This document shows, piece after piece, positions 33,316-47,416 of a stretch of DNA of 64,000 bases. Position 1 is the stretch's first letter. The number at the start of each line of letters is the position of its first letter. The notes beneath the pieces were generated by a model. That model ran no database searches. It was not told where the DNA came from and worked only from the letters and a program-made list of their open reading frames with translations. A program made the translations under genes and the position numbers. The stretch comes from Chelydra serpentina (taxonomy: Eukaryota > Chordata > Testudines > Chelydridae), in contig JBAIAC010000030.1 of assembly GCA_037349315.1 (NCBI GenBank), positions 13,847,501 through 13,911,500 of the forward strand, read 5' to 3'.

Positions 33316-33999
33316 TGAAAAGCCATGTTTCCAAGAGAGTTTTGCACCAATGTGCTGAGCGTGTTCAAAAATCTAGCCACTTCTTTTTGGTATCTAAATG
33401 GGACCAGAGCTCTTCTGGGAATTCTGGATTTTGAGGCTAGCCCTGCAAACACTTAAGCACATGAGTGCCTTTATTCATGTGAGTTGTGTCACAAGAGTTC
33501 TGTGCGTACCTGAGTGAAGTCACTCACCTGCTGAAGTATTTTCAGAATCAAGTTCTTAAACTGTAGCCAGCAGCTTTGGATGCGTTGCTAAAACAGGGTA
33601 ATAAATTTATAAGGCAGGTCGTAAGTTGAAAAAGCTGTTGTAAAAAATGGTTCCTTCCTGAAGAGATGTTATCAAGCCCTTTACAGGCAAGCTGTGGGAA
33701 CCCAAGGTTGTGCTCACTCTTTGGAGAACAGTTAGGAAGAGGAAGCTGGACCTTTATGTTCAGTGTATATTCCAGTTGTTCAAGTCATTTAGGTTAAAGG
33801 AAGTGGTGGTGAAAGTAGGAAATTGGGTGTAGGTCCAGGGAGAACATTCTCTGGGTTCTTTACTTTTCATATGATTGGAGAAAGTTGCCAGCCCTTAAGA
33901 ATTGAGACCAGTTTCTCCTCCCCACACACTCCAAAACAGGCACAACTAAGGCTTCCACTATGCTGCCCAGCAAATGTATCAAAACTAGAACTAGTCAGA
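33316..33999. other. Unassigned intronic DNA
   Basis: No gene or repeat recognised. Confidence 0.5.
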
Positions 34000-34390
34000 A
34001 CATTTTAAACGGAACAGTTTCCTGTCAGAAAACACAGTTTCACTGAAATCAAAACATTTTGCAGGAACATGTTGATTTTTGATGATATTTTGAGGGAAAA
34101 CTGCTGAAAACAAATTCTTTCTCGTGTTGTTTTTGCTATTGAATTATATTACAACAATTTTAATATTTAATATTATATATTTTTCAACGGTAGAGAGATG
34201 GGATATTTCACCTTCTTGAAATTGAATGATTTGATATTATCAAAAGAAAATATTTCATTATTCCCAAATCTAAATTTTGGGACATTTCTGTTCCCACAAA
34301 AATGTATGAAATGTCAACTTTTTGTTCTGATTCAGAATGGAAACAAATTGGAAATGCCAGTATTTCCCATGCAATAGAATTTCTGGTTTC
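34000..34390. repeat. AT-rich interspersed repeat
   Basis: Starts near ACTAGTCAGAACATTTTAAACGGAACAGTTTCC and runs through repeated TTTCA/GAAAT words to CCAGCCAGC. Same family as 305-560. Confidence 0.5.
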
Positions 34391-34689
34391 CAGCCAGCTT
34401 TAATCAACCCCTGATCTGGTGAGGCCATCTGTAGGGGTAGAAAAATTGGTGAGGCTTCGAGGCAGATCCTGTCTCTCAATAAGGTCCTGATCCAAAGCCC
34501 ACTGGAGTCAACCGAGCGGTTCCTGTTGAGTTCCGTGGGTTTTGCATCAAACACTATGGCTGCTGTATGCTACTCTGGAGATGTAAAATGATGTCTGATG
34601 CAAAGCCCAGACATTATGGCTTTAGAAATGAGTGGTCCCATTGAAACTGGGGATTATATGAGCACCACCCTAGATGTTTCCATTGCCAT

Positions 34690-35500
34690 AGGAACAACAG
34701 AATTACCAGTCCAGTCCAGTATCCTGTATCTGACAAGTATCAGAAGGGTAGCCGTATTAGGCTGGATCTGTAGAAGCGACAAAGAGTCCTGTGGCACCTT
34801 ATCGACTAACAGACGTATTGGAGCATAAGCTTTCGTGGGTGAATACCCACTTCTTCGGATGCCCGACGAAGTGGGTATTCACCCACGAAAGCTTATGCTC
34901 CAATACGTCTGTTAGTCTATAAGGTGCCACAGGACTCTGTCGCTTCAGTATCTGACAGTGGTCAGTACCAGGGGCATCAGAGGAAAGTGTAAGTAACCCT
35001 GTAATAAGCAGTTACTGTCTCAGGGAAAGTTTTCTCTCAACCCCATTAATTAGATGTGGTTTATTCCCAGAGGCATGAGGGTTTATATATCTTCCAAAGC
35101 ACTCTTTAAAAAAAAAATTTGGTAAATCCATTCAATTGTAATTCAGTCCTTTCTTGAATCCCACTAACTTTTTGGCCTTCATGATATCTTGTGTCAAGGA
35201 GTTCCACAACCTAACTGCATTTTGTTAAAAAGGAATGGTTTTTTATCCATTTCAAATGTGGTACCTTTCATTACATTGAACATCCCCTTTTGCTTGTATT
35301 ATAAGACACGGTGAGAGAAGTTGCCAAGCCACCGTTTTTAATCTCATTCGTTATTTTGTACATCTTTTATATGTCCACTCCCCTATTTATCTCTTCTCTA
35401 AAGTAAATAATCCCAGTATTTTAGACCCTTTTCATACAGAGGTTTGTCCATGCCTCTAATCATTCTTGTTGCCCATCGACCCTGCCCATTCTCCAATATA
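34690..35500 (-). mobile_element. CR1 LINE, decayed, minus strand, interrupted
   Basis: CAGTCCAGTATCCTGTATCTGACA (to 34735) continues after the insertion as GTGGTCAGTACCAGGGGCATCAGAGG. This is the inverse of the CR1 3' region (compare 29004-29050). Further right, GTGTCAAGGAGTTCCACAACC, TCTCTTCTCTAAAGTAAATAATCCCAG and CTCTAATCATTCTTGTTGCCC are inverse ORF2 C-terminal sequence. Many indels destroy the frame. Confidence 0.85.
34736..34947. mobile_element. Snap-back retroposon: inverted dimer with ~80-bp arms
   Basis: A short repeat unit (GGGTAGCCGTATTAGGCTGGATCTGTAGAAGCGAC... to ...CCCACTTC) is followed head-to-head by its own inverse. Arms at 34774-34855 and 34865-34945 differ at only a few positions (AAGAGTCC versus AGAGTCC, TTATCG versus TTATAG). 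A 10-bp direct repeat GTATCTGACA flanks it (34726-34735 and 34948-34957), within a CR1. Similar single-copy units occur widely in reptile genomes as I remember them, but the inverted dimer is unusual. Confidence 0.85.
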
Positions 35501-36234
35501 AATGTATTATACAAAATAAAAATGGTTCCTGTTACAAACATGAAAGGAATTTCCTCCCCCACAATCCCATCCCTTGACCCAGGGGAAAAGAAAAGAGGAA
35601 TCTTATTTTAGCCATATAACCTATTAGGGGATGCCCATAGTGAATCTGTTTTTGGAAAACCTTATAGAATCATTGGGAATCTCCAAAAGAATCCTCTAAT
35701 TTACTGCTCCCAATAAAATGAAGAAAGTTAGTGTCTGTGACTTGTGAAATACCATCAAAAGCCCAAAATACACTCTCCAAAGAGAATCAAATTCTGTAGC
35801 TACCATCATATATTAAAATGCAAAAGCCAGAGCCATGATCTGTCAGGGGCTTCTGCAGATCGCTTTTTGCTGAGCATGGCTCTCAGACTAGTCCAAGATT
35901 TTGTTAATGTGTTTGTGAATATCACAGCACATTTGCACACAAATCCATCTGCATGTTGCTATAGATATACATGCTTGACAGCTTCAGTTTGGAAAATATC
36001 CCATCACTGTTTATTTGAGAATTAATGGCAGATGCAATTCACGTTCAGTCCTCCAGACCCAGAGAGGGGAGAATTTCCTGAATAACATCCTCATTGGAGT
36101 CTAGGCGCTTACAGTTGTTTTATGGTGGCTCTCCATCATCTACACTGTCTGCTAGAGGACCAAAAGGCACATCACAATCTTACTACTGTTATTTAAAGCC
36201 CTTCATAATTCTGGCCCACAGTAGTCACTGTTAA
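35501..36234. other. Unassigned intronic DNA
   Basis: No gene or confident repeat recognised. Confidence 0.5.
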
Positions 36235-36456
36235 AAAAAGGCACCGGGAGCAAAAAAAAAAGCTCCGCTCTGGCTGCAGTGTAGGAGCAAAAGGCGTTGG
36301 GCGCAAAAAAAAAGGCGCCGGGAGCAAAAAAAAAAAAAGCTCCGCTCTGGCTGCAGCATAGGAGCAAAAGGCATTGGGCGCAAAAAAAAAGGCGCCGCTT
36401 CTGGTCAGTGGGGGAGCGGCCGCTCCCCCTGGTCCCCCCCTGGCTATGCTACTGCT
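36235..36456. mobile_element. hAT-like repeat with internal A-rich tandem units
   Basis: Contains a tandem array (36240-36398) followed by GTGGGGGAGCGGCCGCTCCCCCTGG, a GC-rich hairpin, and GGCTATGCTACTG, a hAT-like right end. A matching left end could only be guessed at CAGTAGTCACTG (about 36220), and no TSD was found. Confidence 0.45.
36240..36398 (+). repeat. ~75-bp tandem repeat with poly(A) runs
   Basis: The unit is GGCRCCGGGAGC, A-run of 10-13, AGCTCCGCTCTGGCTGCAG, YRTAGGAGCAAAAGGCRTTGGGCGC, A-run of 9. Two full copies and the start of a third (GGCGCCG). GAGC-An-GCTC and GGCGC-An-GGCGCC give small hairpins around each A-run. Confidence 0.8.
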
Positions 36457-37379
36457 TCTGTGGCTGTGCAGCCTAGTGGCTAGATCGCTAGTTTTTCACT
36501 CTGTAAGGCAACGAGGGGTGGTAGGGAGACCAAGACCCTCTCTCTCAACTTGGTCTCAGCCCAGGGCCCTGCGTAGGTCAACCACTTAACAGGGGAGATG
36601 GGTCTCCCTCCTGGTGGTAGTGGTGGGGGTTGTTAAGACCCTCTTCCCTGGGCTATTTCCTTCAAGTCTCTGTAGTTTGTGGCATGGCCCCACTAGTCCA
36701 GTTGCCCCACACCTGGGGCTTATTTGCAGGTTCCCCTTGGCAGGTGGAGCCCTTACTTGCCTCAAGTGGCTGTGCTGGCTGGCAAGTCATTGATCTGTCC
36801 CTTTGGGCAGGCAGACAGAGAGCTCCTGCCTCCGCACCAGTCAGCCCCAAACTGAGCCAGGCTCCCTTCTTTTCTTCCCTCCTCCAGGCCTGGCATTGGC
36901 TGCAGGGGTAGTGGGGCCAGGCTCGCTAAACCCAAAGGTTTCTTTAACCCCTGCTATGCCGGACAGCAGTTTCTCTGTTTCCTCTCAGGTCCTGAATGTT
37001 TAGTGTTGGTCATGATCAGCTCAGCAGCAGAGCTTGCTTTGCTGGGGGACCTGATCTATGGAACTCTCTGCCACATGAAGTCTGTCTGAATCTCTCATTG
37101 GCTGCTTTTAATCTATATTTGAGGTCCATTCATTGCAGCCAATTTTTCTTTCACCACTTTTGGGGCCATTAAGTTGTTTTGAATAGATTTTTCCCTGTAG
37201 AGTGTGTTAACTGGAGCGTGTCGGTGTGGTTTGCCTGAGGGCAGGTTTGCCAGAGCCTTTGAGGGTTTCAGTTGGTGTCTACTTGGGCAGGTTGTTCTTT
37301 AATGTTTTGTATTTTAAATGTGTGGTGCTTAATTGCAGCTGAGTAGGCACCATATTCAGCTCTTCATATTCAGAGAGAT

Positions 37380-38000
37380 TCTTATATGGTGCTGTAAGTG
37401 CTGAGCCCCTGCCTAGTGGTTAGAGTCTGTGGCGGCAGCCCCACCTAGTGGTGGGGAAACCCGGGCCCTCCCACTCCACTGGGTTCCAACCCAGGGCTCC
37501 CTTGGGCACCGTAAGGAAGGCATCCTCTACCTGCAGTCAGGGGTGCTGGAACAACTTGTACAGTGGGGGTGCTGAGAGCCATTGAACCAAACTGTAAACC
37601 CTGTATATGATGGAAACCACTTCAAGCCAAGGAGTGCAGCAGCACCCCTAGTTCCAGCATCTCTGCCTGTAGTCAAGCTAACTCTCCCCTGGGTCTCTTC
37701 CGACTGCTCTGTCCCTGCTTCAGGTATGTTGTGGCTTGTGGTTCTCCTTGCAAGCACCCTGTGAGCCTCTGGAGGCTAGAGACTCCTGGCTTCATGGAGC
37801 AGTCCTGGGGATACCCTCCTAGCATAGTCCTTCCACAGCAGCGAGCGCAGGTTTGTGTCTCTCTCCACCTGCTCCCCTGCTGGGCTGCAGCACCTCCTTT
37901 TAAAGCCCCTCCTCCCATTGCAGCATGCCCATAGGCCTGCGAGGGTGGGGTCTCCTGGGCCCAGAGTTGTTCCTGAAATCCCCCCTTCCCCTCAAGTGTG
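37380..38000. repeat. Possible LTR or SINE-derived block
   Basis: GCCTAGTGGTTAGAGTCTGTGGCGGCAGCCCCACCTAGTGG, AACCCGGGCCCTCCCACTCC and CACCTCCTTTTAAAGCCCCTCCTCCC look like repeat sequence. AACCCGGGCCC also occurs in the LTR at 39635-40251, and a similar block lies at 36456-37010. No clear ends were found. A small hAT element has inserted at 37538-37665. Confidence 0.4.
37538..37665. mobile_element. 128-bp hAT MITE with near-perfect 8-bp TSD
   Basis: The ends are CAGGGGTGCTGGAAC and GTTCCAGCATCTCTG. The flanks CCTGCAGT (37530-37537) and CCTGTAGT (37666-37673) match at 7 of 8. Interior words include CCAAACTGTAAACCC and CACTTCAAGCC. Non-coding. Confidence 0.88.
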
Positions 38001-38014
38001 AGAGTACACTGGAG

Positions 38015-38288
38015 AGTACAAACCAAACAAGGAGCAATGGTCTCAAGTTGCAGTGGGGGAGGTCTAGGTTGGATATTAGGAAAAACTATTTCACTAGGAG
38101 GGTGGTGAAGCACTGGAATGGGTTGCCTAGGGAGGTGGTGGAATCTCCATCCTGAGAGGTTTTTAAGGTCCGGCTTGACAAAGCCCTGACTGGGATGATT
38201 TAGTTGGGGTTGGTCCTGCTTTGAGCAGGGGGTTGGACTAGATGACCTCCGGAGGTCTCTTCCAACCCTAATCATCTATGATTCTATG
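38015..38288 (+). mobile_element. CR1 LINE 3' end
   Basis: Covers the last part of ORF2 (in frame: a short block with [36 protein letters not shown]), then the 3' terminus with GTTGGACTAGATGACCTCCGGAGG and tail ATGATTCTATGA. It belongs to the same subfamily as the minus-strand CR1 at 6086, which encodes nearly identical residues. A small indel puts a stop after ESPS. Confidence 0.92.
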
Positions 38289-39630
38289 AAATACAAATGA
38301 GTATATATAAAGTGTATTAAGTAAATATTTACACCCTTATGGAATAAATCACCAGGTCTTAACAAATCAGACCACATTACCACCCAAAGTTCAGTCTTTT
38401 TTTCTTTTGGTCTATTTATTCATGACCTCAAAATAGATAAAATCTGCTAGGCTGGTAGTTCAAACCAACCCATCTCAGTCACAATTAGAAATCATTGCTA
38501 TGTAGTGGCTGTTCAGCAGCTCATGTGAAACAAGTTGGTTGCATCAGTCCAGTCTGTTGCGAAGTTGAAAGGTGTCTAGATCACTGGTAGTACCCCAATC
38601 GGCAGTGACAGTAGAAAGGGCAGTGATTAAATGGGCACGGAGACAATACCCCCTCTGCTGCTCTGGATATATCTTCTGGGGGCTGTGATGGTAAATGTTC
38701 ATGTACTACAGTGATGGGGACCATATAATTAGTTAGTTTGGATTAAGGGCAGTTCCTAGTCCTAAATGTTTTGTATGCATGTTTTTATTTAACATGCATA
38801 TAAAGAAAAGAGGTAGATTTGTCATAAAGGATCTGAATATCTGACACTAAAAAGGCCATGTATTTTTTCAGTAAGTTCTGCATAGAAGAAATATTTTTGT
38901 TGCTTGTAGGACTGGATGGCATAATGAAAAACTAGCTTCACTCCTCAGTATGCCGGTCATTAAGTAACAGCACTGAGATTTCACACTGTTATTGGCATTT
39001 CACCTTGTAGTACCATCATCAAACTGAGATTTCAAATCAGCCACCCCACACCCTCATGATAAAGCTTGCATATAAAACACAGCAGGTTTGTCAGCTTTTG
39101 CTAAGAAAAGCTGCCTTGAAGATTGCAGATTGTCCTGGCCTGAGTAGACAGCGTAAAGACAGGAATCAAGGCAAGTGAAAAGCCTTTACTTGTGCAACCT
39201 GCACAATTACCAAACTATTCAGAGAAACCTTCCCTTTTAGCTTTTAACTCTGCCAGACAATTTACCCATCTCAGCTGTCTCAATGCATTATGTCCTTCAA
39301 ACACCCTAGAATTACATTTGAAACCAGCAAGTGCTGCTGGCTCCATGAGAGAGGCTGAAAGCCGAAAGGTCAGGTAGATTATAGCAGTTGATCAGCATCT
39401 TTAACATAAAGACGTCACAGGCAAAATACTAACACTACGTTGCATTTAGGTAAGAGCAAATCATTCATCAGAAGAAGCTGCTTCTTTTTGTAGGATGGGC
39501 ACAGAAGAGGAAAGAACTCACTGGCTATACCATGCATCAGTCACAGTTGTAACTAGGGACCTAGGAGCCTTTCCCATATTGTGATGCAAATTAATGCCAA
39601 AAATGCATCATCCATTTTGTCTGTATCAAT
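38289..39630. other. Unassigned intronic DNA
   Basis: No gene or confident repeat seen. Confidence 0.5.
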
Positions 39631-39634
39631 ATAT

Positions 39635-40251
39635 TGTGACAAAGTTCCTCCTCTACCTCGGTGGGTCCTGCGCTTATTGGCGGATTTTGCTTGCCTCAGA
39701 GATCTTCCCCTCTAGTAGAATCCACAGTCCAGGTTAACTCCTCCTGTGTCTGATCAGGAGTTGGGAGTTTTTGGGGGAACCCGGGCCCGCCCTCTACTCC
39801 GGGTTCCAGGCCAGGGCCCTGTGGATTGCAGCTGTTTAGAGTGCCTCCTGGAACAACTGCATGACAGCTACAACTCCCTGGGCTACTTCCCCATGGACTC
39901 CTCCCAACACCTTCTTTAGCCTCACCACAGGATCTTCCAGCAGTACGCCCTCTTACTCTCAGCTCCTAGTGCCTCTTGCTCCCAGCTCCTCACACGCAAC
40001 CTCCTTCTAAAGCTGCTGACATTCCCCCCTCACTGACTAACTGGGAGGCTTTTAACTAGTTTCAGCCAGCCCCTGATTGAGACACCTGCAGCCAATCAAC
40101 CTCCCTGCCTTCTGGAAAGTTCTTAATTGGCCCCAGGTGTCTTGATTAACCTGGAGCAACTGCCATAAGGTATCAGGGATTTGTTTAGCCTGGGGCTAAC
40201 ATACTGGTTCCTTACCACTTTCCTATAGCCCTCTGGCCTTGCCCTGTCACA
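39635..40251 (-). mobile_element. Solo-LTR-like element, 617 bp
   Basis: The ends are TGTGACAAAG and CCCTGTCACA, a TG...CA element with terminal inverted repeats (TGTGACA/TGTCACA). A 4-bp repeat ATAT flanks it (39631-39634 and 40252-40255); the region is AT-rich, so this TSD alone is weak. On the minus strand there is TTAAAAGCC about 160 bp in and an AATAAGCGC late in the element. Orientation is a guess. No internal genes. Confidence 0.7.
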
Positions 40252-40539
40252 ATATTTTTTAAATCAAATGCATTTTAAAAGTCCTTTTGCCCCATCATGG
40301 TCAGGTTTCCCCCAACACAATGTTGAAACTGACATTTCAGGTGGAGAGTTGCTTTATAATGTACTGCACTGCTTTGTGCTGCTACAGTTGGAAGCACATC
40401 TTGATAATTTCTGTGAAGGTGGCTTTAAATAAAAAAGGATGATTGATCCTAAAATCTTTGGCACATTTGTACTCAGTGGGGCAGTTCCTGGTGTATTTTA
40501 TCATAGCTCCATTGTTTACACCACCTGAGGATCTGCCCC

Positions 40540-40690
40540 CACAACTAGTTAATAAATATTTATATAGTGCAGTAAATTCCCATGGAGATATACCACCATA
40601 GAGTTGGACACTCAAAAGTTTGCAATCTACAGTAAACAAGGCAAACAAACACAAGACAAGGCATGAGGCAGTAGTTCAGGGAAGAGAGTG
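40540..40690. repeat. Old MIR/L2-type tail and dispersed repeat
   Basis: TTAATAAATATTTATATAGTGCAGTAAATTCC and CAATCTACAGTAAACAAGGCAAACAAACACAAGAC resemble the 'few-hundred-bp' dispersed repeats at 12165 and 25830. Confidence 0.35.
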
Positions 40691-41005
40691 CAATCAAAAT
40701 TATCTGTGGGTAGAAGGAAGAAAACATTCCTAGAATAAGTGATTTTTTTACAATGGGGTCTGAAGAGGAAGAGAGAGAAGATGTTTAGCAGGCAGGAAGT
40801 GGAAGATATGCAAGCACCAGGGACAGCAAATGAAGTGACTCTAGGAGGACATGGTTAGAGGGACAGAAAATGAAAATTTCTTTAGCAACAGCGTTTTGGA
40901 TGGACTGGAGAGGGAAGAGATGAGAAGAGGGAAGGATAGAAAGGAGAGTATTACAATAACTAAGTTCCTGTAAATAAAGAGTTTAAAGTCTAATTTAAAG
41001 CAAGA

Positions 41006-41660
41006 ACATAAGAACAGCCACACTGGGTCAGACCAAAGGTCTATCTAGCCCAGTATTCTGTCTTCCAACGGTGGCCAATGCCACATGCCTCAGAGGGAAT
41101 GAACAGAACAGGTAATCATCAAGTGATCCATCCCCTGTCGGCCATTCTCAGCTTCTTGCAAACAGAGGCTAGGGACACCATCCCTTCCCACCCGGCTAAT
41201 AGCCATTGGTGGACCTACCCTCCGTGAACTTATCTAGTTCTTTTTTGAACCCTGTTATAGTCTTGGCCTTCACAACATCCTCTGGCAAGGAGTTCCACAG
41301 GTTGACTGCATTGTGTGAAAAATATACTTCCTTTTGTTTGTTTTAAACCTGTTGCCTATTAATTTCATTTGGTGACCCCTAGTTCTTATGTTATGAGAAG
41401 GAGTAAATAACACTTCCTTACTTTCTCCACTGCAGTCATGATTTTATAGACCTCTATCAAATTTCCCCTTAGCCATCTCTTTTCCAAGCTGAAAAGTCCC
41501 AGTCTTATTAATCTCTCCTCATATGGAAGCTGTTCCATACCCTAATAATTTTGTTGACCTTTTCTGTGCCTTTTCCCAATTCCAGCATATCTTTTTTGAG
41601 GTGGGGCGACCAGATCTACACATGGTATTAAAGATGTGGGTGTACCAAGCCCTTAAACGA
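41006..41660 (-). mobile_element. CR1 LINE, minus strand, decayed coding region
   Basis: The left boundary AAGAACATAAGAACAGCCACACTGGGTCAGACC is the exact style of the CR1 3' end (inverse of 18984-19016). It continues through the 3' region into inverse ORF2 C-terminal sequence (AGGAGTTCCACAGGTTGACTG, TCTCTTTTCCAAGCTGAAAAGTCCC, GGTGGGGCGACCAGATC). Frameshifts prevent any long open frame. Confidence 0.92.
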
Positions 41661-43088
41661 CAAAGCCATTAGTCACAGAGGCAAGAGACTAGATAAGTGA
41701 GGTAGTCATGATTCAGAAAGAACTCCCCTTTATCCCATATTGTGGAAAGGTTGTATTTACATGATCAGAAGTGCCCCAAATACTGCATGATTTTTGCAAA
41801 ACTTCCAACGCTTTCAAGCTTCCCGTGTAATATTCTGTTATCTGTTGAATTAACACCCCTTATTTAGTCTGCAAAATCATGTAGTATCCACCATACTCTC
41901 AATCTACGACTGCGTCTTTCCCAGCTCACTAACAATGAACTTGGCTCTGAATTAGTCACTTGACGTGTCATGGCATCTAAAGTAGAATTATGTGAATCAG
42001 ATTTTGTGTGCAGAGACTGAATCACAATAAATTCAGCAATGAGGGAAAATCTCAGAAAAAGCAGCTGGGGTTTCAGATTTAGAAGAATATTCATTCTCCG
42101 TGATTGCACAGCCTGTCTAATTGGGATAGACACATGGCAGGAACTGTGGTGAGAGTGAAACCCTCCTCATCACATTCCTATGCCCTTTATTATTGCTGAT
42201 GTGGAAACTTTTATTTACACCTTTTTTACACCCGTTGTTTCCTGTGGTGGGGTGTAATCATGGGAAAAGAAGAAGGTGAAAAAGATAGAGAAAGAAAAGT
42301 TAGAATTAAAAATGCCAGGACAGAGAAAGAAAAAGAGAACCAGTATTAAAATACCCTCAGTAGGCTGAGCTAGTCTAGATGTGAGAAATCATTTAGCGTT
42401 ACACTGCAAGACAATAATTACAGCGCATTTGGCTTCATTATGTTTCCCTGCACTGAAATGAGTGAGCTCATATATACTACAACCTCTGGAGATCCCAGTA
42501 AGAAGCAGAGCTCTACTAAAGATGCTCTAGAAGACTCTAGAGCCTAAGAGAGAATGTGACCTAAAATCATTTAGGTACCGATTGTCCAAAACCTCATCTG
42601 ATTGATTCCTGGACAGATGGCACAATTGCCATTCTGCCTTGCCCTAAATTCTGGTAGGACTCTCTTTCCCCAGCCCATGCATTCTTTGTCCCCACATCTT
42701 GGGTTCAAAAAAATCTAATTGTAGACATCATTCCAGTGCAGTTCCGTTGGTGGAATCTGTAGTGTAGAGAATGCTCAGGGGGAATCAACTATTGTTACTA
42801 CTGTGTCAAAACTGAAAAGCAAGGTGAGGGGAATGTAGGAAGGCAAGAGATGAAGGGAAGGCAGGAGGAGTGTGGAGGAGGATGTAATTAGGTGGAGTTG
42901 TGGGGAAAAAGAGATGAAAAGGGGAAGGGAGCACAGAAACTAGAGAGGTGGGAGGTGACATTGTTAAACATGCTCACGAGAGAGATTGTTCAGTGAAGGT
43001 AGTGATGCCAGCAGTGGAGTCCGTAAAGGTGATTTAGGGGGCAGGTCTCTGGTGGGAATATGGGAAAGAGAGTGTCCACGCTCACCCC
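41661..43088. other. Unassigned intronic DNA
   Basis: No gene or named repeat recognised. A purine-rich stretch lies at about 42820-42960. Confidence 0.5.
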
Positions 43089-43089
43089 T

Positions 43090-43285
43090 GGGGCTTGTCT
43101 GCATGGGGACATTTAGGCAAGTTGAGACGAATTAACTAAAGCCGTGAAGTTAAAGCACATAGCGCATTAAACCCCCGTGTGGATGCGCTCTTCCAGTGAA
43201 CAAAGGTCTCTATACTTCTGAACGAGAGCATCCACACAGGAGGGGATTACTGTCACGGCTTTGCTTAATTTGTCTCACCTCCCAG
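43090..43285. mobile_element. Foldback MITE-like element
   Basis: Starts with GGGGCTTGTCTGCATGGGGAC. Outer arms about 43121-43152 (GTTGAGACGAATTAACTAAAGCCGTGAAG) and 43248-43279 are inverse to each other. An inner pair GTGTGGATGCGCTC / GAGAGCATCCACAC is also inverse. The element therefore folds almost end to end. TSD not found. Confidence 0.65.
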
Positions 43286-46574
<3,289 letters not shown>

Positions 46575-46803
46575 TGTGACGGGCCACTGTGACGGATCCC
46601 GTCACAGTAGCATAGTCGAACAGGATCTGTGCAAAGCTGATTGCTTTGAGATACTGGTAGTGATTTTAAGTGAGTTTTAAGCGTGACTGACTCAACAAGG
46701 CAGGGTTCTGGAGTCCCAAGCTGGCAGGGAAAATGGGCTCAGAGGTAATTCCAGCACATCGGGTGACAGTCCCAAGGGGATCTCTGTGACCAAACCCATC
46801 ACA
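46575..46803 (+). mobile_element. Internally deleted LTR, 229 bp
   Basis: The right 117 bp (46687-46803, CTGACTCAACAAGGCAGGG ... CAAACCCATCACA) match in reverse orientation the 3' end of the LTR at 23176-24332. The left end TGTGACGGGCC begins at 46575 and is followed by a perfect palindrome TGTGACGG ATC CCGTCACA. Flanks CTACG (46570-46574) and CTATG (46804-46808) agree at 4 of 5. Most of the LTR is therefore missing between two intact ends. Confidence 0.7.
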
Positions 46804-47231
46804 CTATGTATGTGTGTGTATGTAAAAATGTCTACCTTTCAGTGTGAAAACTTTTATTCTTCTGCACCCCACTAAGATGTATTGAAAAGAGACCGTGTCT
46901 AAAAAGTGCAGTGTGAAAAGAAATCTGTGAAAAACAGGAAGGTTGAAATAAACCAAGGGTCTGCAACCTGTGTTGACACAATTATGAGTCAGTTCATACC
47001 TTTTGGTTCTCTCTGTGTTTACAGGAGACTCTGTGTTTGACTATCCATCATCTGGTGTCTTACTGAAAGACTTGCTTAATAATCTCCCCTCCCCTTCTTC
47101 TTCTCAGATACAAATATCTAAACATCAGTGAGTAGCAATGTTTTTTTTGATAAATCAACAAACAATGGGAACATATTTACGAAAGTGCTATTTAGCCAAG
47201 AAGCCATTTCTTGGGTCAGATGTCAAAACAG

Positions 47232-47415
<184 letters not shown>

Positions 47416-47416
47416 C

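Noticed and set aside
37673..38275. 200-codon minus-strand frame at 37673-38275
   Set aside because: It spans two unrelated repeats, including the CR1 3' end in antisense, so it cannot be a conserved protein.
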